From Helcococcus kunzii ATCC 51366 (GTDB taxonomy: Bacteria > Bacillota > Clostridia > Tissierellales > Peptoniphilaceae), in contig NZ_JH601088.1 in assembly GCF_000245755.1 (NCBI RefSeq), positions 1,484,376 to 1,548,375 of the forward strand: DNA of 64,000 nt, read 5' to 3'. The translations under genes were made by a program, and so were the position numbers. Below the pieces are notes generated by a model, which worked only from the letters and a program-made list of their open reading frames with translations, had not been told where the DNA came from and did not search any database. Below are positions 15,964 to 24,346 of the stretch, one piece after another; within the stretch, counting starts at the first letter, position 1; the number at the start of each line of letters is the position of its first letter.

Positions 15964-16886
15964 TACTCGCTCCAAATATCCTGTGAATACAGTCCTTTAT
16001 CTTTTAATTTTTGAATTTCTCTCTCTACAATTGGCTTATCTTCTTTATATGTCACTCCATGCCATTTTTCATCTGTTGGAAGCACCTTAACTCTCACTTT
16101 TCCTCTTTCTAATAAATTAGCAATTAACTTAGGAATGAATATCTCCGCCTTCAATGGGTTTTTCTTAACATCATGTTCAAAAAATGAAGGGAACTCTTTT
16201 TCAATCTCTTCAATAAAGCTTTCATTTAATCCCCACATATTCATTGAGATATAAGAATTGCTATCAAGATCACACCAAGTATTTCCATCGTCTTCTGTAA
16301 ATCTGATACCATCATCAAATTTCGCAATCTTAGTTCTCTCTGTTACATTATCCAAAAATCCATCTTCATTTACCTCACAGATACCTCTAGAAACCGTTCC
16401 GTTTTCAGTAACTGTATTATATAACCTATATCCAATCATGGCGTAATTATATTTATCATCATTTTCAGATTCTACTAGAAAATCATAAATCTTTTTAAAT
16501 GCCTCTCTGCCATAATAGTCGTCGGCATTAATTACAGCAAATGGTCCATTTATATACTTTCTCGCGCTATAAATAGCATGAGCTGTCCCCCAAGGCTTTA
16601 CTCTACCTTCAGGTATCTCATGTTCCGCTGGAATGTCTCTCAAATCTTGAAAAGCATATTCTACATCAATATGTTTAGAAACTTTATCACCAATAACTTC
16701 CTTAAAATCACTAAGCATCTCTTCTTTAATAATGAAAATAACTTTTTCAAATCCAGCCTTAATCGCATCATAAATAGAAAAATCTATAATTACATTCCCC
16801 TCTTTATCAATAGGATCAATCTGTTTCAAGCTGCCATATCTACTAGACATACCAGCAGCCATAATTACTAAAACGGGTTTCTTCAT
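15963..16886 (-). CDS. Sugar nucleotidyltransferase-like protein
   Basis: This 307-residue protein begins with the nucleotidyltransferase signature VIMAAGMSSRYGSLKQ (residues 7-22), close to the G-x-G-T/S-R-x(n)-K phosphate-binding consensus. The metal-site stretch AVINADDYYG lies at about residues 115-125. It probably transfers a nucleotidyl group to a sugar-1-phosphate, and its coupling to the downstream kinase suggests GlcNAc-1-P or GalNAc-1-P; this is inference. The translation start is unusual: the only clear ribosome binding site (GGAG, 16912-16915) is about 26 nt upstream of the ATG, with GTATT-AAA-AATAC (16897-16909) between them, a small hairpin that could bring the two closer. Confidence 0.8.
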   Translation of the reverse strand: MKKPVLVIMAAGMSSRYGSLKQIDPIDKEGNVIIDFSIYDAIKAGFEKVIFIIKEEMLSDFKEVIGDKVSKHIDVEYAFQDLRDIPAEHEIPEGRVKPWGTAHAIYSARKYINGPFAVINADDYYGREAFKKIYDFLVESENDDKYNYAMIGYRLYNTVTENGTVSRGICEVNEDGFLDNVTERTKIAKFDDGIRFTEDDGNTWCDLDSNSYISMNMWGLNESFIEEIEKEFPSFFEHDVKKNPLKAEIFIPKLIANLLERGKVRVKVLPTDEKWHGVTYKEDKPIVEREIQKLKDKGLYSQDIWSE

Positions 16887-16996
16887 AAATATATTCGTAT
16901 TAAAAATACATCTCCTTTTGTATCTGTAAAATATTATTGTATTAATATCAATTATACTACTTAATTTGCAAATTAAAAAGTTTACTTTGTTAAAAT

Positions 16997-17020
16997 AAAA
17001 AAAGAGTCAGATTTTACTCT
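16997..17020 (-). terminator. Intrinsic terminator after the 17077 gene
   Basis: On the minus strand a short AGAGT/ACTCT stem is followed by seven T. It lies 57 bp past the stop of the small membrane protein gene. An almost identical element lies at 18863-18885. Confidence 0.65.
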
Positions 17021-17076
17021 AACCCCTCGGTTTATTTTTAAATTTTTTTATCTAAAATATTTTTATTTACTCAAAA

Positions 17077-17439
17077 TTATTTTCTTTTTGCAAAAGTAAT
17101 ATAATTATATACCACAAACATTATTAATGATAATACACAAAAAACAATAGATGTCTTAGTTAATAGGTCTATATGTTTCATTTCAAAAAATAGTCTGTAT
17201 AATAACATTCCATATAATATATAATATGATGCTGTAAGTACATATTTATATTTTTCTCCTTTGATAAAGAATGTACCTAAGCAAATCAATCCTAAAATGA
17301 TAACTATTAAAGGATGTCTGTTATAAATACTGATTAACGCTCTACTATATATATTTTCAACAAAAAGTAGAAGCACTATTGATGCCATAGAAATGGTAAA
17401 TGATTTTATCCAATCTGATTTATTGTCTAACAATTGCAA
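17077..17439 (-). CDS. Small four-helix membrane protein, unknown function
   Basis: About 120 residues carry four hydrophobic segments (about 13-30, 40-58, 65-85 and 92-112) and a basic C-terminal tail. I recognise no family. The start is uncertain: a TTG at 17439 lies only 2 nt from GGGAG, while a second TTG two codons later (17433) has better spacing. Either way the gene overlaps the 3' end of the upstream amidase-like gene, so the two are co-translated and may act together at the cell surface. Confidence 0.6.
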   Translation of the reverse strand: MQLLDNKSDWIKSFTISMASIVLLLFVENIYSRALISIYNRHPLIVIILGLICLGTFFIKGEKYKYVLTASYYILYGMLLYRLFFEMKHIDLLTKTSIVFCVLSLIMFVVYNYITFAKRK

Positions 17440-18493
17440 ATCTCCCTTTTATATTCTCCCATCCATTTTCACTTGAACTTGTCCATGCTAAATAATTGCT
17501 TGTATGTTGCGCAACTTTATAATCATAATATTTTTTTCCAGAATAGTTCTTAGAATAGTTATCTGCTGCAACAACAAATGCTACATGATCCCAATCTCCA
17601 TCATTTGAAAAATCAGCTGCAATTATTGTGCCTTTATTTATTCTCGCACTGAAAGTTTCATGATTGGTTGTTGTACTAGAAATTCCCATATATCTTACAA
17701 AAGTATCTGCCATTGACCATGCTTGCGAATGTTGATGTTCACTTCCAACAAATGGTATATGCCAATTACCTGTTGTATGCCACCAACCTTTATGTCTTTC
17801 TTTGTACACGGTTTGTTTAACTCCTCCCGCTTCTAAAATTTGAGATACAAAATTTGCACAATCTCCACTTCTGAAATAATGATATTTTTTTGTATTTGGA
17901 TTTTTAGCATATTTTATCGCATATGATATTGCGGAATTCATATTGGGAAGTTTAGTAGCTCTAAAAGAAATTCCTAATTCTTTTTGTCTTTTAATTATAG
18001 AAATATCTGTATTATCTAAATCATAACCTTTACCTATTTCATTTTCAACATAATCTGAATTGGAAGGTAATAAAAACTCTAAACCTTCAAAATCTTTATA
18101 CTTCACTTTATTAATAATTTCGTCATTTTTATATTTATTTTCAAAAATATCAAAAAAGTCAATCATTTCTTTATTCTCTGAAGACAAATTATTTTCATTA
18201 TATTCTTTCTTTATTACATTTTCATATTCTTCCCAATTATTTATAGAAATTTTATCACTAATATTATATTTTTTTTGCATTTTATCTAACAAAACATAAT
18301 TTTTTCTTACAAACTTTTCAAATTCATGATTTTGATCAGAAAATTGAACATATAAGTTTTCTTTTTTATCTTTAATATTTATTCTAGGTACCATCGTCTT
18401 ATAATTTAAATTTGATTCTTCATATGCATAACTTAAATTTGTACCAATACTAAAAATTATTAGAAATATAATTAACATAAATTTTTTCTTCAT
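17420..18493 (-). CDS. Secreted amidase-domain (Amidase_6-like) protein
   Basis: This 357-residue protein has a clear signal peptide (MKKKFMLIIFLIIFSIG, cleavage probably after SYA near residue 23). The N-terminal half is charged and of unknown fold. The C-terminal half (about 185-355) resembles the putative amidase domain Amidase_6: RSGDCANFVSQILEAGGV carries the likely catalytic Cys, and GDWDHVAFVVAAD carries the likely catalytic His, as in NlpC/P60-like papain folds. Such domains are thought to act on peptidoglycan peptides or related amides outside the cell. The small membrane protein downstream overlaps its 3' end. Confidence 0.78.
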   Translation of the reverse strand: MKKKFMLIIFLIIFSIGTNLSYAYEESNLNYKTMVPRINIKDKKENLYVQFSDQNHEFEKFVRKNYVLLDKMQKKYNISDKISINNWEEYENVIKKEYNENNLSSENKEMIDFFDIFENKYKNDEIINKVKYKDFEGLEFLLPSNSDYVENEIGKGYDLDNTDISIIKRQKELGISFRATKLPNMNSAISYAIKYAKNPNTKKYHYFRSGDCANFVSQILEAGGVKQTVYKERHKGWWHTTGNWHIPFVGSEHQHSQAWSMADTFVRYMGISSTTTNHETFSARINKGTIIAADFSNDGDWDHVAFVVAADNYSKNYSGKKYYDYKVAQHTSNYLAWTSSSENGWENIKGRFAIVRQ

Positions 18494-18878
18494 TTTCTCG
18501 TCCTTAATATTATAAATTTAGATTTTAAGGTAATCTATCAACCTTCTATTTTATAAAAAAAATTTTATTATATTATATTATCTTTCACACCACCTCTTTC
18601 TTTTTTTTTATTTGTGATTAGTTTAACAGCTCTGAATTTTAATGTCAATATTTTAGTTAATAAAAGTATTTTTTAACTTATATATATAGCTTATATATTA
18701 ATAATTTTTAATATCTGAAAATTTGAAACATAATGAATGGCTTAGTTTAAAACACATTATTACAAGCTTTACCTTTTTTGTTAATATAGTAACTAAAGTA
18801 ATGTTATAATAATCTATTATAATATATACAATATATATTCACGTCTTATCTTTTTCTTTAATAAAAAAAGAGTCAGAT
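18494..18878. other. AT-rich intergenic region, no gene seen
   Basis: About 385 bp upstream of the amidase-like gene consist of A/T-rich sequence with several TATAAT-like hexamers but no promoter that I can defend, no reading frame of note and no array of the kind seen elsewhere. It must contain the promoter of the amidase-like gene. Confidence 0.5.
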
Positions 18879-18885
18879 TTACTCT
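18863..18885 (-). terminator. Terminator overlapping the permease stop codon
   Basis: On the minus strand AGAGT/ACTCT forms a short stem followed by seven T. The TAA stop of the permease (18879-18881) lies within the hairpin, so translation termination and hairpin formation share the same bases. Confidence 0.6.
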
Positions 18886-20207
18886 AACTCTCTACCTTGA
18901 TACCTATATCCAATTATTATTGAAACTACGCAAATCCCAATAAATAACGAAACATATTTCGGACTTGCAATTAACGAGCCTAAAAATATCATCAGTGACC
19001 CTAATATAGCCATTATCGGTATTATTAATTTAAGTTTTTTACCTTCTTCTTTTAATTTCATAAATACTTTTATGTATATCAAAATATATGATATATATGA
19101 GAAAACTATGGAAATTTCGCTAATATCTCTACCATTAAATATTTGATATTCCATTACAAAATAATGAATAACCGTCCAGATTGTTACTAATATTGCATAA
19201 ATTATGCTCCCTCTTAATTCTAACTCTTCACTCTCGACTTGAGATTTTTTTATTCCAAAGCTTGGGATGATACCTTTGCTCGCAAAACGTTGTGGTAGTC
19301 TTATCGCTCCCAAACATACACCATTTGCCACACCCAATACAGAAATTACTATAATTGAAAGTAAAATGTTCGCTCCTCGATTACCTAAAATAATTTTGCC
19401 AGCTTCAAATACAGCTGAGTCTCCTAATTCTAATATTTTACTTGATCCTAGTAAATTTGAAATCCCAATAATATATAAAAGGTAAACTAGTAATATAAAA
19501 AATGGGCTTAATACCAATGCTCTGGTCATATTTTTCTTCGGATTTACAACTTCTGGTGCTATATTTAATGCTATCATCCAACCGTCATATGAATACGCCA
19601 ATGGCACCAAAGCCGTTAACCATCCATAATTGCTAAATTCTTTTATGAAATTTTCTCCAAATATATTTGAAATGCTTATTGGTTCAGAGAAAAACATTCC
19701 ATAAATTGCAATGATAAATAGCGGTAATAATTTTATTATCGTTGATAATCTCTGAACTAGCCCACCAAAATATCTTGAAAAATAATTTACAAAAATCAGT
19801 GTTAGATTGTAACCTAATGCCAGCACGACTTGATGAAAAAAGCTCGCCTCAATACCCAATAGCATAAATGTATATAGTGCTGCCGCCCATGAGACAACTA
19901 CAGAGACTGTGGGCATCCAGATAAATAACTGAAACCACGCATATCCGTAAGCAAATCTTTTAGAAACAAATTTTTCAAAAAATGAAACTACTCCGCCTTC
20001 AGGTATATAATCTTTTGAAAATTCAGCAAAACTTAAGCCGCCAAAAACTATACATACTGCACCCAATGTTAAAACAATAATCCCTAATCCTAAATTACCA
20101 TTTGTGTATGTAAAAATGTCATCCGCACGAAAATATATTCCCGACCCGATAACAATACCTACAATCATGGCAATAGTTGTAAATAACCCATATCTCTTCT
20201 TATTCAT
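18879..20207 (-). CDS. APC-superfamily amino acid permease
   Basis: This 442-residue membrane protein has about twelve hydrophobic segments. The first helix contains IVGIVIGSGIYFRAD, the unwound glycine-rich substrate-binding motif of the APC superfamily (usually G-S-G-I-F). A later GWLTALVPLAYSYDGWMIALNIAPEV stretch resembles L-type exchangers and related transporters. It probably imports or exchanges an amino acid; which one cannot be told. AAGGCGG lies 6 nt before the ATG. A terminator overlaps its stop codon. Array B begins 88 bp upstream of the start, between this gene and the ABC transporter operon. Confidence 0.87.
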   Translation of the reverse strand: MNKKRYGLFTTIAMIVGIVIGSGIYFRADDIFTYTNGNLGLGIIVLTLGAVCIVFGGLSFAEFSKDYIPEGGVVSFFEKFVSKRFAYGYAWFQLFIWMPTVSVVVSWAAALYTFMLLGIEASFFHQVVLALGYNLTLIFVNYFSRYFGGLVQRLSTIIKLLPLFIIAIYGMFFSEPISISNIFGENFIKEFSNYGWLTALVPLAYSYDGWMIALNIAPEVVNPKKNMTRALVLSPFFILLVYLLYIIGISNLLGSSKILELGDSAVFEAGKIILGNRGANILLSIIVISVLGVANGVCLGAIRLPQRFASKGIIPSFGIKKSQVESEELELRGSIIYAILVTIWTVIHYFVMEYQIFNGRDISEISIVFSYISYILIYIKVFMKLKEEGKKLKLIIPIMAILGSLMIFLGSLIASPKYVSLFIGICVVSIIIGYRYQGRELE

Positions 20208-20294
20208 AATTAACCGCCTTTTTATAAATTATACTTTATTTTTTGATAAATACAAATAAAAACTAGTAATATTATGAGGAGAGGCAACATCTGT

Positions 20295-20486
20295 ACGTTG
20301 ATAATAAAAAAAAGAAAATATCATCGTATAAAAATTGGTGGGGGGACGAGGATAATTCTGTAAAATGAAAATATCATCGTCTTTATGACTGGTTAATTAC
20401 GATGATACTTACAAAATTCAAAATTATCCTCGTCCACAAAGTAAAATTCATACGATGATACTTGTAAAAATCAGGATTATCCTCGT
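20295..20486. repeat. Inverted-motif array B (ACGA[T/G]GATA family), 8 copies
   Basis: Eight alternating copies. Forward copies start at 20295 (ACGTTGATA, degenerate), 20346 (ACGAGGATA), 20399 and 20452 (both ACGATGATA). Reverse copies start at 20319 and 20372 (TATCATCGT) and at 20425 and 20478 (TATCCTCGT). Successive steps are 24, 27, 26, 27, 26, 27 and 26 bp, giving about 53 bp per pair. The fifth motif position is T or G, so two sub-variants are intermixed. The array lies between the APC permease start and the ABC transporter terminator. Confidence 0.88.
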
Positions 20487-20540
20487 AAATCTAAAATATA
20501 TTATAATTATAGCTCTAATTTCAATGAAAAGAACCAATAT

Positions 20541-20586
20541 AAAAAGACTGTTGGAAATGCTGATTGACATTTCTCAACAGTCTTTT
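20541..20586 (-). terminator. Intrinsic terminator of the amino acid ABC operon
   Basis: AAAAGACTGTTG (20542-20553) pairs with CAACAGTCTTTT (20575-20586), with an additional inner AAATG/CATTT pairing. It starts 2 nt after the stop codon of the ABC ATPase gene, and the 3' arm ends in a T run on the minus strand. Confidence 0.85.
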
Positions 20587-20588
20587 CG

Positions 20589-21311
20589 CTATATCTTCAA
20601 AAATTCTCTCGTTCTGTCATGTCTTGGATTTGTGAACATTTCTTCTGCGGAAAGGTCTTCTAATATTATCCCTTTATCCATAAATACAACTCTATCGGAA
20701 ACTTTTCTTGCAAATTCCATTTCATGTGTTACTACAATCATTGTAAATCCTAGGTCTGCAAGGTGTTTCATTGTTGATAACACTTCACCAACCATTTCAG
20801 GGTCAAGCGCTGAAGTCGGTTCGTCAAATAATAAGACTTTTGGCTCCATTGATAACGCTCTTGCAATTGCAACTCTTTGCTTTTGCCCACCTGATAATTG
20901 TGAAGGGCGTGCATTTTGATACTTGTCCATTCCTACTAATTTTAAGTAATGAAGAGCTTTTTCTTTTGCTTTGTTATAGTCTTTTTTCAAAACTTTAGTT
21001 TGTCCAATTGTGCAGTTTTTAAGGACATTCATATTGTCAAAAAGATTAAATTGTTGAAACACCATTCCCAAGTTTTTTCTATGGGTATTAGCATCGATAT
21101 TTTTATCTAGAATATTTCTTCCCTCAAAGATTATTTCACCTGAATTTGGTTCTTCTAATAGATTTAAGCATCTTAATAATGTAGACTTTCCAGATCCTGA
21201 AGAACCTATTATAGTGATTACCTCTCCTTCTTCGACTGAGAAATTTATTCCTTTTAATACTTGATTATCTCCATAAGATTTTACTAAATTTTTAACTTCT
21301 AATATACTCAT
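20589..21311 (-). CDS. Polar amino acid ABC transporter, ATP-binding protein
   Basis: A canonical ABC ATPase of about 240 residues: Walker [10 protein letters not shown] (about 35-43), Q-loop MVFQQFNLF (about 82-90), signature [15 protein letters not shown] (about 133-147), Walker [13 protein letters not shown] (about 153-164) and H-loop VVTHEM. It is closest in appearance to GlnQ/ArtP-type subunits for polar or basic amino acids. The start is at MSILEV, where AGAGGTG is well spaced; a GTG two codons upstream overlaps that box. It lies directly after the fused binding-protein/permease gene (8-bp gap), forming a two-gene transporter operon that ends at a terminator. Confidence 0.95.
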   Translation of the reverse strand: MSILEVKNLVKSYGDNQVLKGINFSVEEGEVITIIGSSGSGKSTLLRCLNLLEEPNSGEIIFEGRNILDKNIDANTHRKNLGMVFQQFNLFDNMNVLKNCTIGQTKVLKKDYNKAKEKALHYLKLVGMDKYQNARPSQLSGGQKQRVAIARALSMEPKVLLFDEPTSALDPEMVGEVLSTMKHLADLGFTMIVVTHEMEFARKVSDRVVFMDKGIILEDLSAEEMFTNPRHDRTREFLKI

Positions 21312-21319
21312 AATCACCT

Positions 21320-22906
21320 CTAATTGCTACTGCTCAACACATCTTTTTCAATCATCTTGTAACTTCCAGAACCTCTAAGCTTCTTCTCAAGCATATACAA
21401 TAGTCCTGTAATACTCAATGTCAACGCCAAATAAATTACAGAAGTAATAATATATGTTTCGAAAAACTTAAAGTTTGACCCAGCAACTGATTTTGATGAG
21501 AAAAATAGCTCTTGAACAGATATTACATTCAACACTGAAGTATCCTTAATATTAACTATAAACTCATTCCCTACATTTGGAATGATATTTTTAAACACTT
21601 GAGGAAGTATTACATTTGACATCGTCTGAATGTGAGACATTCCTATAGATTTTGCCGCCTCAACCTGCCCCTTATCAATTGAATTTATGCCCGCTCTAAC
21701 AACTTCCGCCATATATGCACCCGTATTGATTGAAACGATGATAAATGCAGATAACATCGGAGACACATCAATATCGAAGAATTGTTGTAATCCATAATAG
21801 AAAATCATGGACTGAACCATCATTGGTGTTCCCCTAATTACTTGAACATAAATATTGGCAATCACTTTTAGCATTCCTACGATAAAATTAGAAATAACAT
21901 TTTTTAACTTTGGAATGGTCCTTATAATCCCTACAATCATTCCAATTGCTAGTCCAATTATTGTACCAATCAATGAAATAATTATAGTATTGATTGTCCC
22001 AGAAATAAACAAATCCTTGTTATTTACTGCGATATCCCAAATACTATTTTCCTTCACTTTTCCCATTTGAATAGCAATAATATTGTCCATTATTTCAATT
22101 TGTTGCTCTACACTTATTTCACTCAGTGCTTTATTAATTGGTCCCAATAATTCAGACCCCTTCTTCAAACCAATTGCAATCGAAGTATCTTCAGGTTTTG
22201 TCTTAAATCCATCTTCAAGCTCTACCATTTTGAAATCTTTACTTGCCATTTCAGCAGAAATCCCTTCAGGTCTTTCAGCCACATAAGCATCGGCCTTTCC
22301 ACTCTGAATGGCTACCCTCATAGCAGAGAAATCTGTCATTGGTTCTCCATGATGAACTCCTGGAATTTGGTCAATCACCTTATCATGAAAAGTATTCAAC
22401 TGAGCAACAACATTTGCCCCTTCAAAATCTCCTAAAAATCTAGCTTTCGCATACTTATTATCTTTTCTTGTAACTAGCACTAAATTTGAATGATAATAAT
22501 TATCTGTAAAATCAATCTGTTTCTTTCTCTCAGCAGTTGGACTCATCCCTGCAATAATAGCATCAATCTTACCTGACTGAACTGCAGGAGATAAGCCATC
22601 CCATTCAGTCTTCACAATAATAAGATCCATATTTAATTTTTCCGCAATAATCTTTGCGATTTGCACATCATATCCATTTGCAAAACTCTCTGATCCTTCA
22701 ATCGGAACAGCCCCATTTGCATCATCACCTTGAGTCCAGTTAAATGGAGCATAAGCCGCCTCCATACCAACCCTCAACGTCTTTCTCTTTCCTTGCTCAT
22801 CACTCTGAACACTTTGCCCTTCATTGCTCGCATTTACAAATTGCACAGGTAATATAGAAAACACTGTTGCAAAAACAAGCAGAACAACCATTATCCTCTT
22901 TTTCAT
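21320..22906 (-). CDS. Amino acid ABC transporter, fused binding protein and permease
   Basis: This 528-residue protein has a signal peptide (residues 1-26). The family 3 solute-binding domain (about 42-275) includes [15 protein letters not shown] and [15 protein letters not shown] linker leads into a HisM/GlnP-type permease domain (about 300-515) with the EAA loop [21 protein letters not shown]. Such SBP-permease fusions are common in Firmicutes and work with the ATPase encoded next. The substrate is a polar amino acid, and basic amino acids are possible. GGAGG precedes the ATG. A perfect 10-bp palindrome at 22986-23008 lies where a -35 region would be, and a T-box leader lies a further kilobase upstream on the same strand. 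Confidence 0.93.
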   Translation of the reverse strand: MKKRIMVVLLVFATVFSILPVQFVNASNEGQSVQSDEQGKRKTLRVGMEAAYAPFNWTQGDDANGAVPIEGSESFANGYDVQIAKIIAEKLNMDLIIVKTEWDGLSPAVQSGKIDAIIAGMSPTAERKKQIDFTDNYYHSNLVLVTRKDNKYAKARFLGDFEGANVVAQLNTFHDKVIDQIPGVHHGEPMTDFSAMRVAIQSGKADAYVAERPEGISAEMASKDFKMVELEDGFKTKPEDTSIAIGLKKGSELLGPINKALSEISVEQQIEIMDNIIAIQMGKVKENSIWDIAVNNKDLFISGTINTIIISLIGTIIGLAIGMIVGIIRTIPKLKNVISNFIVGMLKVIANIYVQVIRGTPMMVQSMIFYYGLQQFFDIDVSPMLSAFIIVSINTGAYMAEVVRAGINSIDKGQVEAAKSIGMSHIQTMSNVILPQVFKNIIPNVGNEFIVNIKDTSVLNVISVQELFFSSKSVAGSNFKFFETYIITSVIYLALTLSITGLLYMLEKKLRGSGSYKMIEKDVLSSSN

Positions 22907-22985
22907 ATTTCCTCCATATTATTTTGTTTCATTGTTTTATTTGGTTTTATCTATATTTGGTTTTTCTGTAGTTATTTATAATGTA

Positions 22986-23008
22986 GTTACATTCCGTTGG
23001 AATGTAAC
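22986..23008. promoter_or_regulatory. Perfect palindrome upstream of the amino acid ABC operon
   Basis: GTTACATTCC (22986-22995), GTT, GGAATGTAAC (22999-23008) form a perfect 10-bp inverted repeat 80 bp before the ABC operon start. A TATAAA-like -10 sits about 10 bp closer to the gene, so the palindrome overlaps the -35 region. This is the position of a repressor or activator operator; the regulator is not identifiable here. Confidence 0.6.
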
Positions 23009-23030
23009 TTAATTCTGAATTATTTGTATT

Positions 23031-23122
23031 GGTAAATTAGTGGGTTTTGACGAATTTGTGGTGTTGGTAAATTGGTGGGTTTTGGATGAATTTGTGGCGT
23101 TGGTAAATTTATGGGTTTTGTA
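23031..23122. repeat. Short direct repeats next to array C
   Basis: Three direct copies start with GGTAAATT at 23031, 23066 and 23102 (35 and 36 bp apart), each followed by a TGGGTTTTG block. The first two also share GAATTTGTGG. Unlike the neighbouring arrays, the copies are all in one orientation. Confidence 0.75.
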
Positions 23123-23134
23123 TATTTTGAAGGT

Positions 23135-23480
23135 TTTCCTGATTTTTTTCGTTTTTGCGATTTAATCAGGAAAGATTTTTTGCTATTTTTCCTGATTTTT
23201 TTACGTTTTGTGATTTAGTCAGGAAAGATTTTTGATGTTTTTTCCTGATTATTTTGGAATTCTCTATTTAGTCAGGAAAGTCTTTCCTGACTATTTGCCA
23301 TTTTGCGATTTAATCAGGAAAATTTTTTATCCGTTTTTCCTGATTATTTCTAGTTTTACGATTTAATCAGGAAATTTGCCACTTTTTCTTTCCTGATTTT
23401 TTTACGTTTTGCGTTTTAATCAGGAAATTTGTCGTTTTTTCTTTCCTGTTTATTTTGCATTTTGCGTTTTAATCAGGAAA
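23135..23480. repeat. Inverted-motif array C (TTTCCTGA family), 14 copies
   Basis: Seven forward copies of TTTCCTGA (starts 23135, 23188, 23241, 23283, 23336, 23389, 23442) alternate with seven reverse copies TCAGGAAA (23166, 23219, 23272, 23314, 23367, 23420, 23473). Every forward-to-reverse step is exactly 31 bp. Every reverse-to-forward step is 22 bp except one of 11 bp (23272 to 23283). Only the last forward copy differs (TTTCCTGT). The 23-nt interiors are related, often containing a TTTTGCGATTTAA-like stretch. The period is 53 bp, with one 42-bp step. Confidence 0.95.
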
Positions 23481-23490
23481 TTCTAAAATT

Positions 23491-23712
23491 ACATGTCTAT
23501 TTTAGAATTTCCAATTTACACATGTAATTTCTTCTTTTTTCTTAAATGTGTATTTTAAGATTTTGAATTTACACATGTAATTTGAAAAATTCCATACATG
23601 TGTATTTCCAATTTCCTTATTTACACATGTAATTTTTACTTTTTTAATAATTCCAGCCTACAATTTTCTTAACTTTTACATGTGAATATAAATATTCTAC
23701 GTTTACACATGT
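23491..23712. repeat. Inverted-motif array D (ACATGTGTA family), 8 copies
   Basis: Forward copies are at 23491 (ACATGTCTA), 23544 (AAATGTGTA), 23596 (exact) and 23678 (ACATGTGAA). Reverse copies TACACATGT are at 23517, 23570, 23622 and 23704, all exact. Steps are 26, 27, 26, 26 and 26 bp, then a 56-bp gap, then 26. It follows array C directly (18 bp from the last C copy) but uses the motif of array E, 28 kb away. Confidence 0.9.
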
Positions 23713-23750
23713 AAAATTAATGATAAAGCTACAACTGACGCATTTTAAAG

Positions 23751-24035
23751 GTCAGCTAATCGAAGATTAGCTTCCTTTTGTCTTCAGACGATGCTACGCA
23801 TCGCCTGAAAGGCTAAGTTTCCGACTCGTGCACCAAATCAAAGATTTGGGCACTCCCTGGATACCTTCGACCATCAATTTCGCTTTGCGAAATTGGGTCT
23901 CAGTAAACGTCATTTTCCGCCTGCTTACATCAATTCAAAGCTCCCTACTCGGTCGCTTTATCATTGTGTCGCAATGCGTTTGACCTACTTTAGCCGTCAG
24001 CTAATCTTCGATTAGCTGAGAGGCTAAGTTAGGTC
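23751..24035. repeat. Hairpin-rich element with triloop stems
   Basis: A less AT-rich island contains a row of perfect stems closed by three-base loops: AGCTAATC-gaa-GATTAGCT (23754-23772); TTCAGACGATGC-tac-GCATCGCCTGAA with one mismatch (23783-23809); CCAAATC-aaa-GATTTGG, extended by GTGC/GCAC (23828-23853); CAATTTCGC-ttt-GCGAAATTG (23875-23895). A 55-nt near-perfect hairpin at 23981-24035 has CAGCTAATC-ttc-GATTAGCTG at its tip. The first and last stems are related, as are two copies of a GGCTAAGTT-type flank. The reading frames inside are short. It may be a decayed mobile or repeated element; its origin is unknown. Confidence 0.65.
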
Positions 24036-24037
24036 AT

Positions 24038-24304
24038 AAAAAAAGCTCTTCGTCCAGTCTTTCGACTTAGGACGAAGAGTTCAACTTCGTGTTACCACCT
24101 AATTTTATATATATTTCACAATATATACCTTAGCAAGTACTATCATACTCCTTTGCTGTAACGTGCAAACCACGTCGTTTTATCAATAAATCCAAAACGC
24201 TGCTCCAAGTCTTTATTCTCTAAATCATTCAATGTCTACTTTCACCATATTAGACTCGCTGTAAATGAAGCGGATTAGATACTCATCTTTTCATCGCATT
24301 TATT
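24038..24304 (-). promoter_or_regulatory. T-box riboswitch leader, possibly lysine-specific
   Basis: On the minus strand the expected T-box parts occur in order: a Stem I with an AGTA box (24280-24283) opposite a GAA (24216-24218), the GGAGCAGC-like region, the T-box sequence AGGTGGTAACACG (24088-24100) and a terminator CTCTTCGTCC/GGACGAAGAG (24046-24055, 24070-24079) followed by seven T. One nucleotide after the GAA comes AAA (24212-24214), the usual specifier position, which would read tRNA-Lys; this is tentative without a covariance fold. No gene follows for 1.1 kb: the next start on this strand is the ABC transporter at 22906, beyond the hairpin element and arrays D and C. Confidence 0.85.
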
Positions 24305-24310
24305 CTCTTA

Positions 24311-24339
24311 ATTTTAACAATAAATGTGGATATTGTCAA
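24311..24339 (-). promoter_or_regulatory. Promoter of the T-box leader
   Basis: On the minus strand TTGACA (24334-24339) and TAAAAT (24311-24316) are separated by 17 nt, with the start predicted near 24304. It sits just downstream of the stop codon of the 24347-25501 gene. Confidence 0.75.
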
Positions 24340-24346
24340 TTGGTAT

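Noticed and set aside
23761..23920. About 39-codon minus-strand frame within the hairpin element
   Set aside because: It crosses several perfect hairpins, lacks a ribosome binding site and is better explained as a by-product of the element.
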